Shown: positions 8,816 to 21,725, numbered from the stretch's first letter. The stretch is 64,000 bases of DNA from Sipunculus nudus (GCA_026874595.1 CM049309.1:12636576-12700575); one strand, 5' to 3'. Program-made: numbers and translations. The notes: generated from the sequence alone by a model not told the origin.

Positions 8816-10845
8816 TTGACCATTGTATTTAAAGTGATAAGTATTACCTGAAGAGCGGTCAGTTCATAAGGCGTTGTTGAGAGTAGATATCTAGCGCAGT
8901 CTGGTACTCGCCATCGCAGAACCTATTGGACACGGTCCATTACTCTCAACCCATCACATCACAGGGCGTGGGAGGAATGATTAGGTCGGGGCGCCCGGTG
9001 CGGGCAGGGCCGTCCCGGTCCACTGCTTCTCACTCGGAACCGGGCAAGCCTCTTGATTATCATTACCAGTGCTCAGTTAAGGGAAATGACTTCAAACGGA
9101 GACTTAAACAATCGCAATGTTCTTGCAGTGTAACAGTGAGAAGATTATTACCCGGAGACCGCATTTAAATGCAGTTCAGAAAAGAGGGACAATCATCATT
9201 AATTCATGCAGTCGCTGGTTGCGCTGAAACTAAACAACCATTTTAATTATCCTAGTGATACATAATAAAATAACAACAATTCAGTACAAGTACACGTGAT
9301 GAGGTTTATTTAACAGGTTTGACTCAAGTGAATAATATTTTTTTAATGAATTCTATTTGGGCCGAATCGAAAAAAAAATCTTATCTTCTCGTAATGTTTT
9401 CTATTTTATGTGCTCCTCGATTAGAATTATAAAGGGTGACACTAAAATTACCATTTTAAACGTAAAATGTTCGAAAGATTTTTGGCTATTTTTTTTTTTT
9501 TTTTTTTTTTTTTTAGGCTCATGGATTGACAGCGGTGATGTCATCCGGTGTGGGCGAAGTAACCAGCGACTAGGATAACCGCTGAGGAAACAGCTTCCGT
9601 AACTGACAGGCTTTAATAAATAAACAACTATATTTGTTCTCTTCTCACACACACATTCACGCGCGCACATGCAGTGAATCAATTTTTAATATATTAATGC
9701 GCAAGATAAGAATAAAGAGATATATACATATCACCAATTAACATATATATTTTACTGCAGTGTCGCTGAATATACGTCAGGTGAAGACATCATGCAGTTC
9801 TTACATCAAACATTGCCGGCAGTCTGACCGACACGCACATGCATGTAAAAGTTTAAACAAACCAAAATGAGTCGTCAAGAAAAATCGACAAGTAACATCC
9901 AAAAATGCAGTTACCAATAAAAATACATTTTAACCAATACCTGCAGAAATAAAAAAAATTTCCTAACCGCTTTGATGTAATACCGAGCAAAAGATCAAAG
10001 GCTGTTGTTTGTAAATTTGATGAAATTCGGAATTTTATTTTTGGTTCACCAAAGGCAATATCAAAACGATAACGTTATCAAAAATAACTCCGACAAATTC
10101 ACATGGCATTTTTATGTGTGACATTGAAAGTTTGGGTTGAGTTACAGAATTAATCGGAAACGAGCTCGATATACAGGAAAGCGGCCCTTCATTTTCATGT
10201 TCCGCTGCACTCTTGTAAAGGCCGAGGATTAATTTGCGGGAACAACTTTTGTTTTGCTATTGTACCGGTACAAAAGGCGACTTTGTCTGGGCCTGCGTAT
10301 TCAGAAAATGAAATATTCTGGGTTCCATCATCTTTTAATAGTGGGCTTTATATTTTGCGGGATTTATTTCACGAGCCCCGGGCAAAGACTGCAACAAAGT
10401 ATTCATGTTCGGAAAGCGCGTACTGCATTGAGTCTCTATATATATAGTCTCTTGTATTGATAATGATGTAATCGCATGATTTTAATAAGGAAAATGGGTT
10501 ACCAGAATTCGTAACAGACAGGATTTTCTCCATATTTATTGAAGATAAATGACAATAATATCTGACAGTGGGTTGAAAATATTTATTAAAATATAATTGA
10601 ATATGTCAAGCAAATGAAATAGTTTATGTAGCAACAATATTGACATAACCCGCAACAATTTACATGTACACAAGGATGTTAGAAAAATATTGTTATTTTA
10701 GTGGATCAACACGTAAAAGCACCGAGTGCACGAAATATAAGCAAATACATAGATGTAATATATTATAGCACCTAAAGAGTTGTGAACCTAATATTTGAGG
10801 CGCTGCTCATGCAGCAGGCATGCAGAATGTCCTCTGGAAATTAGG

Positions 10846-12048
10846 TTAAAAAGGAAACTGTTTGTGAAACTGGCTGAGCACCGTCTGGGTCTGTTCAGCA
10901 GGGATGAGGGCCATGAGCTCCAGGGCATCTCTCATTCTCTTGAGCGTTTCATAGTTGTCTCTGCCCGTGACCGTCAGAGTGAAGACTTCCATATCACCTA
11001 CTTTCCTCCGCTTGTCCATCGTGGCACCGACCTGCGGAGCCCCAAGACCTGTGGCTTTTCTTTTCTGGCCCGCCTGTGGACCTGTCTTCTCATCCACCCG
11101 ACGGTCCCGACCGGGGCAGGCACAGATTCGGACCTCGGCAGACTGTCTGCCCAGCACTTGCCCCTGGTGTTCCAGCGTGAAGATGACCCTGAGCGGGCGT
11201 CTGTTGAGTCCACCCACACAGGAAGAGAAGCACATGAACTGGTAGAGGTTGGTGATCCATTGGTTACCCGCTTGTGGTGTCTGATGAGGTATAATGACTG
11301 ACTGCCTGCGCGTTTCGGGGTCCTCGTAGTACCGGGAAAGTGAATGTTCGCATCGCAGCAGGTGGGATGGTGCTGGGTGATTGTCGTTGAACTCGCTTGT
11401 ACCGGCGTGGTTTGGACATCGGGTGACGATCTCCTGCACGTGTTCCGGCTTGACATAGACAGGCATGGCTCTGATAATACTACCGCTGGGAGGTGGGGTG
11501 GCCGTGGTGAACTTGACCGGACAAGCAGTGGCCATGCGCACATAGAGTTTATTCAGAGCTGGTGAGTAGGTCCAGTTGGCAGATTTGGTGTCCTTGACTG
11601 GCTGTTCGAAACCCACCTGGAAGCCGTAGTGGCCTGGGTATGCCGTGGCAGACGGCAGGGAGTGCTGCTGGCCTGTGGCTGGAGAAGCCTGCGGTGACGG
11701 GGTTGATGTGGTCAGGGGTACAGGGATTTGCGAGTCCGCTGCTCTGTCACTCATGTCACGTGACGCATCGGCTTCCAGCAGATCCTGTACGCTGTCGGCA
11801 TGAGTGTAATATTCTTCGGGATCCGTTTTCAGAAGATCGGCGTGTGGACGGCCGAGAACTCCCTCCACGTCCCCCGTGCTGAGTGGACAGAGGTCCTCCG
11901 AATCCGAACCGGAACTGAGCGTATGCCACAGCTGATCCACCTCATCTGAAACATCGTATTGCTCGGTGTCGTCTAGCACAAACGCTGGTTGTTTTTTCGC
12001 CGGGCTGGTTTGAAGATCGGTCCGATGATAGTGCATGAATGAAGTCAT
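10846..12048 (-). CDS. p53: p53-family transcription factor, copy 4 (intact, 400 aa)
   Basis: Intact. Private replacements E26D, S43T and A59G all lie in the N-terminal activation region. S43T falls inside the TAD box (VDQLWHTL) between the key Trp41 and Leu44, which are kept. The DNA-binding and tetramerisation domains match the consensus. Confidence 0.96.
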   Translation of the reverse strand: MTSFMHYHRTDLQTSPAKKQPAFVLDDTEQYDVSDEVDQLWHTLSSGSDSEDLCPLSTGDVEGVLGRPHADLLKTDPEEYYTHADSVQDLLEADASRDMSDRAADSQIPVPLTTSTPSPQASPATGQQHSLPSATAYPGHYGFQVGFEQPVKDTKSANWTYSPALNKLYVRMATACPVKFTTATPPPSGSIIRAMPVYVKPEHVQEIVTRCPNHAGTSEFNDNHPAPSHLLRCEHSLSRYYEDPETRRQSVIIPHQTPQAGNQWITNLYQFMCFSSCVGGLNRRPLRVIFTLEHQGQVLGRQSAEVRICACPGRDRRVDEKTGPQAGQKRKATGLGAPQVGATMDKRRKVGDMEVFTLTVTGRDNYETLKRMRDALELMALIPAEQTQTVLSQFHKQFPF

Positions 12049-12128
12049 TTTTTTTCAGTTATTGTGAATAGCAGGATGTTGTTATGTGAAAAGCGGCTCG
12101 GATACTGCAGTCAATTACGGGAAGTGGG

Positions 12129-12137
12129 TATATATAT
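12129..12137 (-). promoter_or_regulatory. TATA-type core promoter, copy 4
   Basis: Standard 9-nt TA run, 81 bp upstream of the ATG. Confidence 0.5.
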
Positions 12138-14173
12138 TTGACCATTGTATTTAAAGTGATAAGTATTTCCTGAAGAGCGGTCAGTTCATAAGGCGTTGTT
12201 GAGAGTAGATATCTAGCGCAGTCTGGTACTCGCCATCGCAGAACCTATTGGACACGGTCCATTACTCTCAACCCATCACATCACAGGGCGTGGGAGGAAT
12301 GATTAGGTCGGGGCGCCCGGTGCGGGCAGGGCCGTCCCGGTCCACTGCTTCTCACTCGGAACCGGGCAAGCCTCTTGATTATCATTACCAGTGCTCAGTT
12401 AAGGGAAATGACTTCAAACGGAGACTTAAACAATCGCAATGTTCTTGCAGTGTAACAGTGAGAAGATTATTACTCGGAGACCGCATTTAAAGCAGTTCAG
12501 AAAAGAGGGACAATCATCATTAATTCATGCAGTCGCTGGTATGTTGCCGCTGTTGCGCTGAAACTAAACAACCATTTTAATTATCCTAGTGATACATAAT
12601 AAAATAACAACAATTCAGTACAAGTACACGTGATGAGGTTTATTTAACAGGTTTGACTCAAGTGAATAATATTTTTTTAATGAATTCTATTTGGGCCGAA
12701 TCGAAAAAAAAATCTTATCTTCTCGTAATGATTTCTATTTTATGTGCTCCTCGATTAGAATTATAAAGGGTGACACTAAAATTACCATTTTAAACGTAAA
12801 ATGTTCGAAAGATTTTTGGCAATTTTTTTTTTTTTTTTTTCAGGCTCATGGATTGACAGCGGTGGTGTCATCCGGTGTGGGCGAAGTAACAAGCGACTAG
12901 GATAACCGCTGAGGAAACAGCTTCCGTAACTGACAGGCTTTAATAAATTAACAACTATATTTGTTCTCTTCTCATACACACATTCACGCGCGCACATGCA
13001 GTGAATCAATTTTTAATATATTAATGCGCAAGATAAGAATAAAGAGATATATACATATCACCAATTAACATATATATTTTACTGCAGTGTCGCTGAATAT
13101 ACGTCAGGTGAAGACATCATGCAGTTCTTACATCAAACATTGCCGGCAGTCTGACCGACACGCACATGCATGTAAAAGTTTAAACAAACCAAAATGAGTC
13201 GTCAAGAAAAATCGACAAGTAACATCCAAAACTGCAGTTACCAATAAAAATACATTTTAACCAATACCTGCAGAAATAAAAAAAAATTTCCTAACCGCTT
13301 TGATGTAATACCGAGCAAAAGATCAAAGGCTGTTGTTTGTAAATTTGGTGAAATTCGGAATTTTATTTTTGGTTCACCAAAGGCAATATCAAAACGATAA
13401 CGTTATCAAAAATAACTCCGACAAATTCACATGGCATTTTTATGTGTGACATTGAAAGTTTGGGTTGAGTTACAGAATTAATCGGAAACGAGCTCGATAT
13501 ACAGGAAAGCGGCCCTTCATTTTCATGTTCCGCTGCACTCTTGTAAAGGCCGAGGATTAATTTGCGGGAACAACTTTTGTTTTGCTATTGTACCGGTACA
13601 AAAGGCGACTTTGTCTGGGCCTGCGTATTCAGAAAATGAGATATCCTGGGTTCCATCATCTTTTAATAGTGGGCTTTATATTTTGCGGGATTTATTTCAC
13701 GAGCCCCGGGCCAAGACTGCAACAAAGTATTCATGTTCGGAAAGCGCGTACTGCATTGAGTCTCTATATATATAGTCTCTTGTATTGATAATGATGTAAT
13801 CGCATGATTTTAATAAGGAAAATGGGTCACCAGAATTCGTAACAGACAGGATTTTCTCCATATTTATTGAAGATAAATGACAATAATATCTGACAGTGGG
13901 TTGAAAATATTTATTTTAATATAATTGAATATGTCAAGCAAATGAAATAGTTTATGTAGCAACAATATTGACATAACCCGCAACAATTTACATGTACACA
14001 AGGATGTTAGAAAAATATTGTTATTTTAGTGGATCAACACGTAAAAGCACCGAGTGCACGAAATATAAGCAAATACATAGATGTAATATATTATAGCACC
14101 TAAAGAGTTGTGAACCTAATATTTGAGGCGCTGCTCATGCAGCAGACATGCAGAATGTCCTCTGGAAATTAGG

Positions 14174-15376
14174 TTAAAAAGGAAACTGTTTGTGAAACTG
14201 GCTGAGCACCGTCTGGGTCTGTTCAGCAGGGATGAGGGCCATGAGCTCCAGGGCATCTCTCATTCTCTTGAGCGTTTCATAGTTGTCTCTGCCCGTGACC
14301 GTCAGAGTGAAGACTTCCATATCACCTACTTTCCTCCGCTTGTCCATCGTGGCACCGACCTGCGGAGCCCCAAGACCTGTGGCTTTTCTTTTCTGGCCCG
14401 CCTGTGGACCTGTCTTCTCATCCACCCGACGGTCCCGACCGGGGCAGGCACAGATTCGGACCTCGGCAGACTGTCTGCCCAGCACTTGCCCCTGGTGTTC
14501 CAGCGTGAAGATGACCCTGAGAGGGCGTCTGTTGAGTCCACCCACACAGGAAGAGAAGCACATGAACTGGTAGAGGTTGGTGATCCATTGGTTACCCGCT
14601 TGTGGTGTCTGATGAGGTATAATGACTGACTGCCTGCGCGTTTCGGGGTCCTCGTAGTACCGGGAAAGTGAATGTTCGCATCGCAGCAGGTGGGATGGTG
14701 CTGGGTGGTTGTCGTTGAACTCGCTTGTACCGGCGTGGTTTGGACATCGGGTGACGATCTCCTGCACGTGTTCCGGCTTGACATAGACAGGCATGGCTCT
14801 GATAATACTACCGCTGGGAGGTGGGGTGGCCGTGGTGAACTTGACCGGACAACCAGTGGCCATGCGCACATAGAGTTTATTCAGAGCTGGTGAGTAGGTC
14901 CAGTTGGCAGATTTGGTGTCCTTGACTGGCTGTTCGAAACCCACCTGGAAGCCGTAGTGGCCTGGGTATGCCGTGGCAGACGGCAGGGAGTGCTGCTGGC
15001 CTGTGGCTGGAGAAGCCTGCGGTGACGGGGTTGATGTGGTCAGGGGTACAGGGATTTGCGAGTCCGCTGCTCTGTCACTCATGTCACGTGACGCATCGGC
15101 TTCCAGCAGATCCTGTACGCTGTCGGCATGAGTGTAATATTCTTCGGGATCCGTTTTCAGAAGATCGGCGTGTGGACGGCCGAGAACTCCCTCCACGTCC
15201 GCCGTGCTGAGTGGACAGAGGTCCTCCGAATCCGAACCGGAACTGAGCGAATGCCACAGCTGATCCACCTCATCTGAAACATCGTATTGCTCGGTGTCTT
15301 CCAGCACAAACGCTGGTTGCTTTTTCGCCGGGCTGGTTTGAAGATCGGTCCGATGATAGTGCATGAATGAAGTCAT
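14174..15376 (-). CDS. p53: p53-family transcription factor, copy 5 (intact, 400 aa)
   Basis: Intact. It carries A175G next to C176 in the DNA-binding domain, a change shared with copies 7 and 12. The upstream spacer is the shortened form, but the deletion starts about 720 bp upstream of the ATG, so the TATA element and the half-site block remain. Confidence 0.96.
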   Translation of the reverse strand: MTSFMHYHRTDLQTSPAKKQPAFVLEDTEQYDVSDEVDQLWHSLSSGSDSEDLCPLSTADVEGVLGRPHADLLKTDPEEYYTHADSVQDLLEADASRDMSDRAADSQIPVPLTTSTPSPQASPATGQQHSLPSATAYPGHYGFQVGFEQPVKDTKSANWTYSPALNKLYVRMATGCPVKFTTATPPPSGSIIRAMPVYVKPEHVQEIVTRCPNHAGTSEFNDNHPAPSHLLRCEHSLSRYYEDPETRRQSVIIPHQTPQAGNQWITNLYQFMCFSSCVGGLNRRPLRVIFTLEHQGQVLGRQSAEVRICACPGRDRRVDEKTGPQAGQKRKATGLGAPQVGATMDKRRKVGDMEVFTLTVTGRDNYETLKRMRDALELMALIPAEQTQTVLSQFHKQFPF

Positions 15377-15455
15377 TTTTTTCAGTTATTGTGAATAGCA
15401 GGATGTTGTTATGTGAAAAGCGGCTCGGATACTGCAGTCAATTACGGGAAGTGGG

Positions 15456-15464
15456 TATATATAT
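15456..15464 (-). promoter_or_regulatory. TATA-type core promoter, copy 5
   Basis: Standard TA run, 80 bp upstream of the ATG. Confidence 0.5.
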
Positions 15465-17113
15465 TTGACCATTGTATTTAAAGTGATAAGTATTTCCTGA
15501 AGAGCGGTCAGTTCATAAGGCGTTGTTGAGAGTAGATATCTAGCGCAGTCTGGTACTCGCCATCGCAGAACCTATTGGACACGGTCCATTACTCTCAACC
15601 CATCACATCACAGGGCGTGGGAGGAATGATTAGGTCGGGGCGCCCGGTGCGGGCAGGGCCGTCCCGGTCCACTGCTTCTCACTCGGAACCGGGCAAGCCT
15701 CTTGATTATCATTACCAGTGCTCAGTTAAGGGAAATGACTTCAAACGGAGACTTAAACAATCGCAATGTTCTTGCAGTGTAACAGTGAGAAGATTATTAC
15801 TCGGAGACCGCATTTAAATGCAGTTCAGAAAAGAGGGACAATCATCATTAATTCATGCAGTCGCTGGTATTTTGCCGCTGTTGCGCTGAAACTAAACAAC
15901 CATTTTAATTATCCTAGTGATACATAATAAAATAACAACAATTCAGTACAAGTACACGTGATGAGGTTTATTTAACAGGTTTGACTCAAGTGAATAATAT
16001 TTTTTTAATAAATTCTATTTGGGCCGAATCGAAAAAAAAATCTTATCTTCTCGTAATGATTTCTATTTTATGTGCTCCTCGATTAGAATTATAAAGGGTG
16101 CACATGCATGTAAAAAGTTTAAACAAACCAAAATGAGTCGTCAAGAAAAATCGACAAGTAACATCCAAAAATGCAGTTACCAATAAAAATACATTTTAAC
16201 CAATACCTGCAGAAATAAAAAAAAAATTTCCTAACCGCTTTGATGTAATACCGAGCAAAAGATCAAAGGCTGTTGTTTGTAAATTTGATGAAATTCGGAA
16301 TTTTATTTTTGGTTCACCAAAGGCAATATCAAAACGATAACGTTATCAAAAATAACTCCGACAACGTCACATGGCATTTTTATGTGTGACATTGAAAGTT
16401 TGGGTTGAGTTACAGAATTAATCGGAAACGAGCTCGATATACAGGAAAGCGGCCCTTCATTTTCATGTTCCGCTGCACTCTTGTAAAGGCCGAGGATTAA
16501 TTTGCGGGAACAACTTTTGTTTTGCTATTGTACCGGTACAAAAGGCGACTTTGTCTGGGCCTGCGTATTCAGAAAATGAGATATCCTGGGTTCCATCATC
16601 TTTTAATAGTGGGCTTTATATTTTGCGGGATTTATTTCACGAGCCCCGGGCAAAGACTGCAACAAAGTATTCATGTTCGGAAAGCGCGTACTGCATTGAG
16701 TCTCTATATATATAGTCTCTTGTATTGATAATGATGTAATCGCATGATTTTAATAAGGAAAATGGGTTACCAGAATTCGTAACAGACAGGATTTTCTCCA
16801 TATTTATTGAAGATAAATGACAATAATATCTGACAGTGGGTTGAAAATATTTATTATAATATAATTGAATATGTCAAGCAAATGAAATAGTTTATGTAGC
16901 AACAATATTGACATAACCCGCAACAATTTACATGTACACAAGGATGTTAGAAAAATATTGTTATTTTAGTGGATCAACACGTAAAAGCACCGAGTGCACG
17001 AAATATAAGCAAATACATAGATGTAATATATTATAGCACCTAAAGAGTTGTGAACCTAATATTTGAGGCGCTGCTCATGCAGCAGGCATGCAGAATGTCC
17101 TCTGGAAATTAGG

Positions 17114-18316
17114 TTAAAAAGGAAACTGTTTGTGAAACTGGCTGAGCACCGTCTGGGTCTGTTCAGCAGGGATGAGGGCCATGAGCTCCAGGGCATCTCT
17201 CATTCTCTTGAGCGTTTCATAGTTGTCTCTGCCCGTGACCGTCAGAGTGAAGACTTCCATATCACCTACTTTCCTCCGCTTGTCCATCGTGGCACCGACC
17301 TGCGGAGCCCCAAGACCTGTGGCTTTTCTTTTCTGGCCCGCCTGTGGACCTGTCTTCTCATCCACCCGACGGTCCCGACCGGGGCAGGCACAGATTCGGA
17401 CCTCGGCAGACTGTCTGCCCAGCACTTGCCCCTGGTGTTCCAGCGTGAAGATGACCCTGAGAGGGCGTCTGTTGAGTCCACCCACACAGGAAGAGAAGCA
17501 CATGAACTGGTAGAGGTTGGTGATCCATTGGTTACCCGCTTGTGGTGTCTGATGAGGTATAATGACTGACTGCCTGCGCGTTTCGGGGTCCTCGTAGTAC
17601 CGGGAAAGTGAATGTTCGCATCGCAGCAGGTGGGATGGTGCTGGGTGGTTGTCGTTGAACTCGCTTGTACCGGCGTGGTTTGGACATCGGGTGACGATCT
17701 CCTGCACGTGTTCCGGCTTGACATAGACAGGCATGGCTCTGATAATACTACCGCTGGGAGGTGGGGTGGCCGTGGTGAACTTGACCGGACAAGCAGTGGC
17801 CATGCGCACATAGAGTTTATTCAGAGCTGGTGAGTAGGTCCAGTTGGCAGATTTGGTGTCCTTGACTGGCTGTTCGAAACCCACCTGGAAGCCGTAGTGG
17901 CCTGGGTATGCCGTGGCAGACGGCAGGGAGTGCTGCTGGCCTGTGGCTGGAGAAGCCTGCGGTGACGGGGTTGATGTGGTCAGGGGTACAGGGATTTGCG
18001 AGTCCGCTGCTCTGTCACTCATGTCACGTGACGCATCGGCTTCCAGCAGATCCTGTACGCTGTCGGCATGAGTGTAATATTCTTCGGGATCCGTTTTCAG
18101 AAGATAAGCGTGTGGACGGCCGAGAACTCCCTCCACGTCCGCCGTGCTGAGTGGACAGAGGTCCTCCGAATCCGAACCGGAACTGAGCGAATGCCACAGC
18201 TGATCCACCTCATCTGAAACATCGTATTGCTCGGTGTCTTCTAGCACAAACGCTGGTTGTTTTTTCGCCGGGCTGGTTTGAAGATCGGTCCGATGATAGT
18301 GCATGAATGAAGTCAT
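17114..18316 (-). CDS. p53: p53-family transcription factor, copy 6 (intact, 400 aa)
   Basis: Intact. The private replacement D71Y removes an acidic residue in the linker before the second activation-type segment (residues 87-91). The remainder matches the consensus with T209. Confidence 0.96.
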   Translation of the reverse strand: MTSFMHYHRTDLQTSPAKKQPAFVLEDTEQYDVSDEVDQLWHSLSSGSDSEDLCPLSTADVEGVLGRPHAYLLKTDPEEYYTHADSVQDLLEADASRDMSDRAADSQIPVPLTTSTPSPQASPATGQQHSLPSATAYPGHYGFQVGFEQPVKDTKSANWTYSPALNKLYVRMATACPVKFTTATPPPSGSIIRAMPVYVKPEHVQEIVTRCPNHAGTSEFNDNHPAPSHLLRCEHSLSRYYEDPETRRQSVIIPHQTPQAGNQWITNLYQFMCFSSCVGGLNRRPLRVIFTLEHQGQVLGRQSAEVRICACPGRDRRVDEKTGPQAGQKRKATGLGAPQVGATMDKRRKVGDMEVFTLTVTGRDNYETLKRMRDALELMALIPAEQTQTVLSQFHKQFPF

Positions 18317-18396
18317 TTTTTTTCAGTTATTGTGAATAGCAGGATGTTGTTATGTGAAAAGCGGCTCGGATACTGCAGTCAATTACGGGAAGTGGG

Positions 18397-18405
18397 TATA
18401 TATAT
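18397..18405 (-). promoter_or_regulatory. TATA-type core promoter, copy 6
   Basis: Standard TA run, 81 bp upstream of the ATG. Confidence 0.5.
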
Positions 18406-20444
18406 TTGACCATTGTATTTAAAGTGATAAGTATTTCCTGAAGAGCGGTCAGTTCATAAGGCGTTGTTGAGAGTAGATATCTAGCGCAGTCTGGTACTCG
18501 CCATCGCAGAACCTATTGGACACGGTCCATTACTCTCAACCCATCACATCACAGGGCGTGGGAGGAATGATTAGGTCGGGGCGCCCGGTGCGGGCAGGGC
18601 CGTCCCGGTCCACTGCTTCTCACTCGGAACCGGGCAAGCCTCTTGATTATCATTACCAGTGCTCAGTTAAGGGAAATGACTTCAAACGGAGACTTAAACA
18701 ATCGCAATGTTCTTGCAGTGTAACAGTGAGAAGATTATTACTCGGAGACCGCATTTAAAGCAGTTCAGAAAAGAGGGACAATCATCATTAATTCATGCAG
18801 TCGCTGGTATTTTGCCGCTGTTGCGCTGAAACTAAACAACCATTTTAATTATCCTAGTGATACATAATAAAATAACAACAATTCAGTACAAGTACACGTG
18901 ATGAGGTTTATTTAACAGGTTTGACTCAAGTGAATAATATTTTTTTAATGAATTCTATTTGGGCCGAATCGAAAAAAAAATCTTATCTTCTCGTAATGAT
19001 TTCTATTTTATGTGCTCCTCGATTAGAATTATAAAGGGTGACACTAAAATTACCATTTTAAACGTAAAATGTTCGAAAGATTTTTGGCAATTTTTTTTTT
19101 TTTTTTTTTTTCAGGCTCATGGATTGACAGCGGTGGTGTCATCCGGTGTGGGCGAAGTAACAAGCGACTAGGATAACCGCTGAGGAAACAGCTTCCGTAA
19201 CTGACAGGCTTTAATAAATTAACAACTATATTTGTTCTCTTCTCATACACACATTCACGCGCGCACATGCAGTGAATCAATTTTTAATATATTAATGCGC
19301 AAGATAAGAATAAAGAGATATATACATATCACCAATTAACATATATATTTTACTGCAGTGTCGCTGAATATACGTCAGGTGAAGACATCATGCAGTTCTT
19401 ACATCAAACATTGCCGGCAGTCTGACCGACACGCACATGCATGTAAAAGTTTAAACAAACCAAAATGAGTCGTCAAGAAAAATCGACAAGTAACATCCAA
19501 AACTGCAGTTACCAATAAAAATACATTTTAACCAATACCTGCAGAAATAAAAAAAAATTTCCTGACCGCTTTGATGTAATACCGAGCAAAAGATCAAAGG
19601 CTGTTGTTTGTAAATTTGATGAAATTCGGAATTTTATTTTTGGTTCACCAAAGGCAATATCAAAACGATAACGTTATCAAAAATAACTCCGACAAATTCA
19701 CATGGCATTTTTATGTGTGACATTGAAAGTTTGGGTTGAGTTACAGAATTAATCGGAAACGAGCTCGATATACAGGAAAGCGGCCCTTCATTTTCATGTT
19801 CCGCTGCACTCTTGTAAAGGCCGAGGATTAATTTGCGGGAACAACTTTTGTTTTGCTATTGTACCGGTACAAAAGGCGACTTTGTCTGGGCCTGCGTATT
19901 CAGAAAATGAGATATCCTGGCTTCCATCATCTTTTAATAGTGGGCTTTATATTTTGCGGGATTTATTTCACGAGCCCCGGGCCAAGACTGCAACAAAGTA
20001 TTCATGTTCGGAAAGCGCGTACTGCATTGAGTCTCTATATATATAGTCTCTTGTATTGATAATGATGTAATCGCATGATTTTAATAAGGAAAATGGGTTA
20101 CCAGAATTCGTAACAGACAGGATTTTCTCCATATTTATTGAAGATAAATGACAATAATATCTGACAGTGGGTTGAAAATATTTATTATAATATAATTGAA
20201 TATGTCAAGCAAATGAAATAGTTTATGTAGCAACAATATTGACATAACCCGCAACAATTTACATGTACACAAGGATGTTAGAAAAATATTGTTATTTTAG
20301 TGGATCAACACGTAAAAGCACCGAGTGCACGAAATATAAGCAAATACATAGATGTAATATATTATAGCACCTAAAGAGTTGTGAACCTAATATTTGAGGC
20401 GCTGCTCATGCAGCAGGCATGCAGAATGTCCTCTGGAAATTAGG

Positions 20445-21646
20445 TTAAAAAGGAAACTGTTTGTGAAACTGGCTGAGCACCGTCTGGGTCTGTTCAGCAG
20501 GGATGAGGGCCATGAGCTCCAGGGCATCTCTCATTCTCTTGAGCGTTTCATAGTTGTCTCTGCCCGTGACCGTCAGAGTGAAGACTTCCATATCACCTAC
20601 TTTCCTCCGCTTGTCCATCGTGGCACCGACCTGCGGAGCCCCAAGACCTGTGGCTTTTCTTTTCTGGCCCGCCTGTGGACCTGTCTTCTCATCCACCCGA
20701 CGGTCCCGACCGGGGCAGGCACAGATTCGGACCTCGGCAGACTGTCTGCCCAGCACTTGCCCCTGGTGTTCCAGCGTGAAGATGACCCTGAGAGGGCGTC
20801 TGTTGAGTCCACCCACACAGGAAGAGAAGCACATGAACTGGTAGAGGTTGGTGATCCATTGGTTACCCGCTTGTGGTGTCTGATGAGGTATAATGACTGA
20901 CTGCCTGCGCGTTTCGGGGTCCTCGTAGTACCGGGAAAGTGAATGTTCGCATCGCAGCAGGTGGTATGGTGCTGGGTGGTTGTCGTTGAACTCGCTTGTA
21001 CCGGCGTGGTTTGGACATCGGGTGACGATCTCCTGCACGTGTTCCGGCTTGACATAGACAGGCATGGCTCTGATAATACTACCGCTGGGAGGTGGGGTGG
21101 CCGTGGTGAACTTGACCGGACAACCAGTGGCCATGCGCACATAGAGTTTATTCAGAGCTGGTGAGTAGGTCCAGTTGGCAGATTTGGTGTCCTTGACTGG
21201 CTGTTCGAAACCCACCTGGAAGCCGTAGTGGCCTGGGTATGCCGTGGCAGACGGCAGGGAGTGCTGCTGGCCTGTGGCTGGAGAAGCCTGCGCTGACGGG
21301 GTTGATGTGGTCAGGGGTACAGGGATTTGCGAGTCCGCTGCTCTGTCACTCATGTCACGTGACGCATCGGCTTCCAGCAGATCCTGTACGCTGTCGGCAT
21401 GAGTGTAATATTCTTCGGGATCCGTTTTCAGAAGATCGGCGTGTGGACGGCCGAGAACTCCCTCCACGTCCGCCGTGCTGAGTGGACAGAGGTCCTCCGA
21501 ATCCGAACCGGAACTGAGCGAATGCCACAGCTGATCCACCTCATCTGAAACATCGTATTGCTCGGTGTCTTCCAGCACAAACGCTGGTTGCTTTTTGCCG
21601 GGCTGGTTTGAAGATCGGTCCGATGATAGTGCATGAATGAAGTCAT
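20445..21646 (-). pseudogene. p53: p53-like copy 7, frameshifted at codon 17-19
   Basis: One base is missing near 21596 in the 'cttttt(c)gccggg' run, so the frame from the normal ATG leaves the p53 reading after 'TSPAK' and stops after 72 codons. The p53 frame is open from there to the stop at 20445. The first ATG in that frame is codon 99 (M of MSDRAADS), which would give a 302-residue product with the whole DNA-binding, NLS and tetramerisation regions but no activation domain. Other changes are P119A, A175G and S228Y. It is a broken full-length gene or, by inference, a source of an activation-less form. Identical to copy 12. Confidence 0.93.
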
Positions 21647-21725
21647 TTTTTTCAGTTATTGTGAATAGCAGGATGTTGTTATGTGAAAAGCGGCTCGGAT
21701 ACTGCAGTCAATTACGGGAAGTGGG

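Larger units (their letters stand above)
6658..9979. repeat. Repeat unit 3 (3322 bp)
   Basis: Full-length spacer form with the longest poly-T tract in the window (26 nt, 9489-9514). The GATAACGTTATC palindrome is broken here by a G-to-A change. A small deletion near 9220 removes 'tattttgccgctg'-type sequence upstream of the gene. No further gene is seen in the spacers. Confidence 0.95.
9980..13307. repeat. Repeat unit 4 (3328 bp)
   Basis: Full-length spacer form. Its 18-nt poly-T tract (12823-12840) ends in 'cagg' rather than 'tagg' and is followed by 'ggtggtgtc', a variant shared with units 6 and 11. The 'T' of 'aaatgcag' after the 63-codon ORF is also missing, as in units 6 and 11. Confidence 0.95.
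13308..16247. repeat. Repeat unit 5 (2940 bp, shortened spacer)
   Basis: First unit with the spacer deletion: 'aaagggtg' at 16093-16100 joins directly to 'cacatgcatg' at 16101. About 390 bp present in full units, including the poly-T tract, are missing. An extra A follows in 'taaaaagttt'. The gene, promoter and GC-rich block are unaffected. Confidence 0.95.
16248..19578. repeat. Repeat unit 6 (3331 bp)
   Basis: Full-length spacer form with a 21-nt poly-T tract (19091-19111) ending in 'cagg'. From 18283 onward this unit is identical, at a 15,852 bp offset, to unit 11, while its coding part left of that point differs. It is therefore the left donor of the large duplication. Confidence 0.95.

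Noticed and set aside
9401-9682. Minus-strand frames of 61-93 codons beginning MIHCMCARE and running into a lysine stretch
   Set aside because: The lysines are the poly-A run. The frame changes with its length, and the whole region is deleted in five units.
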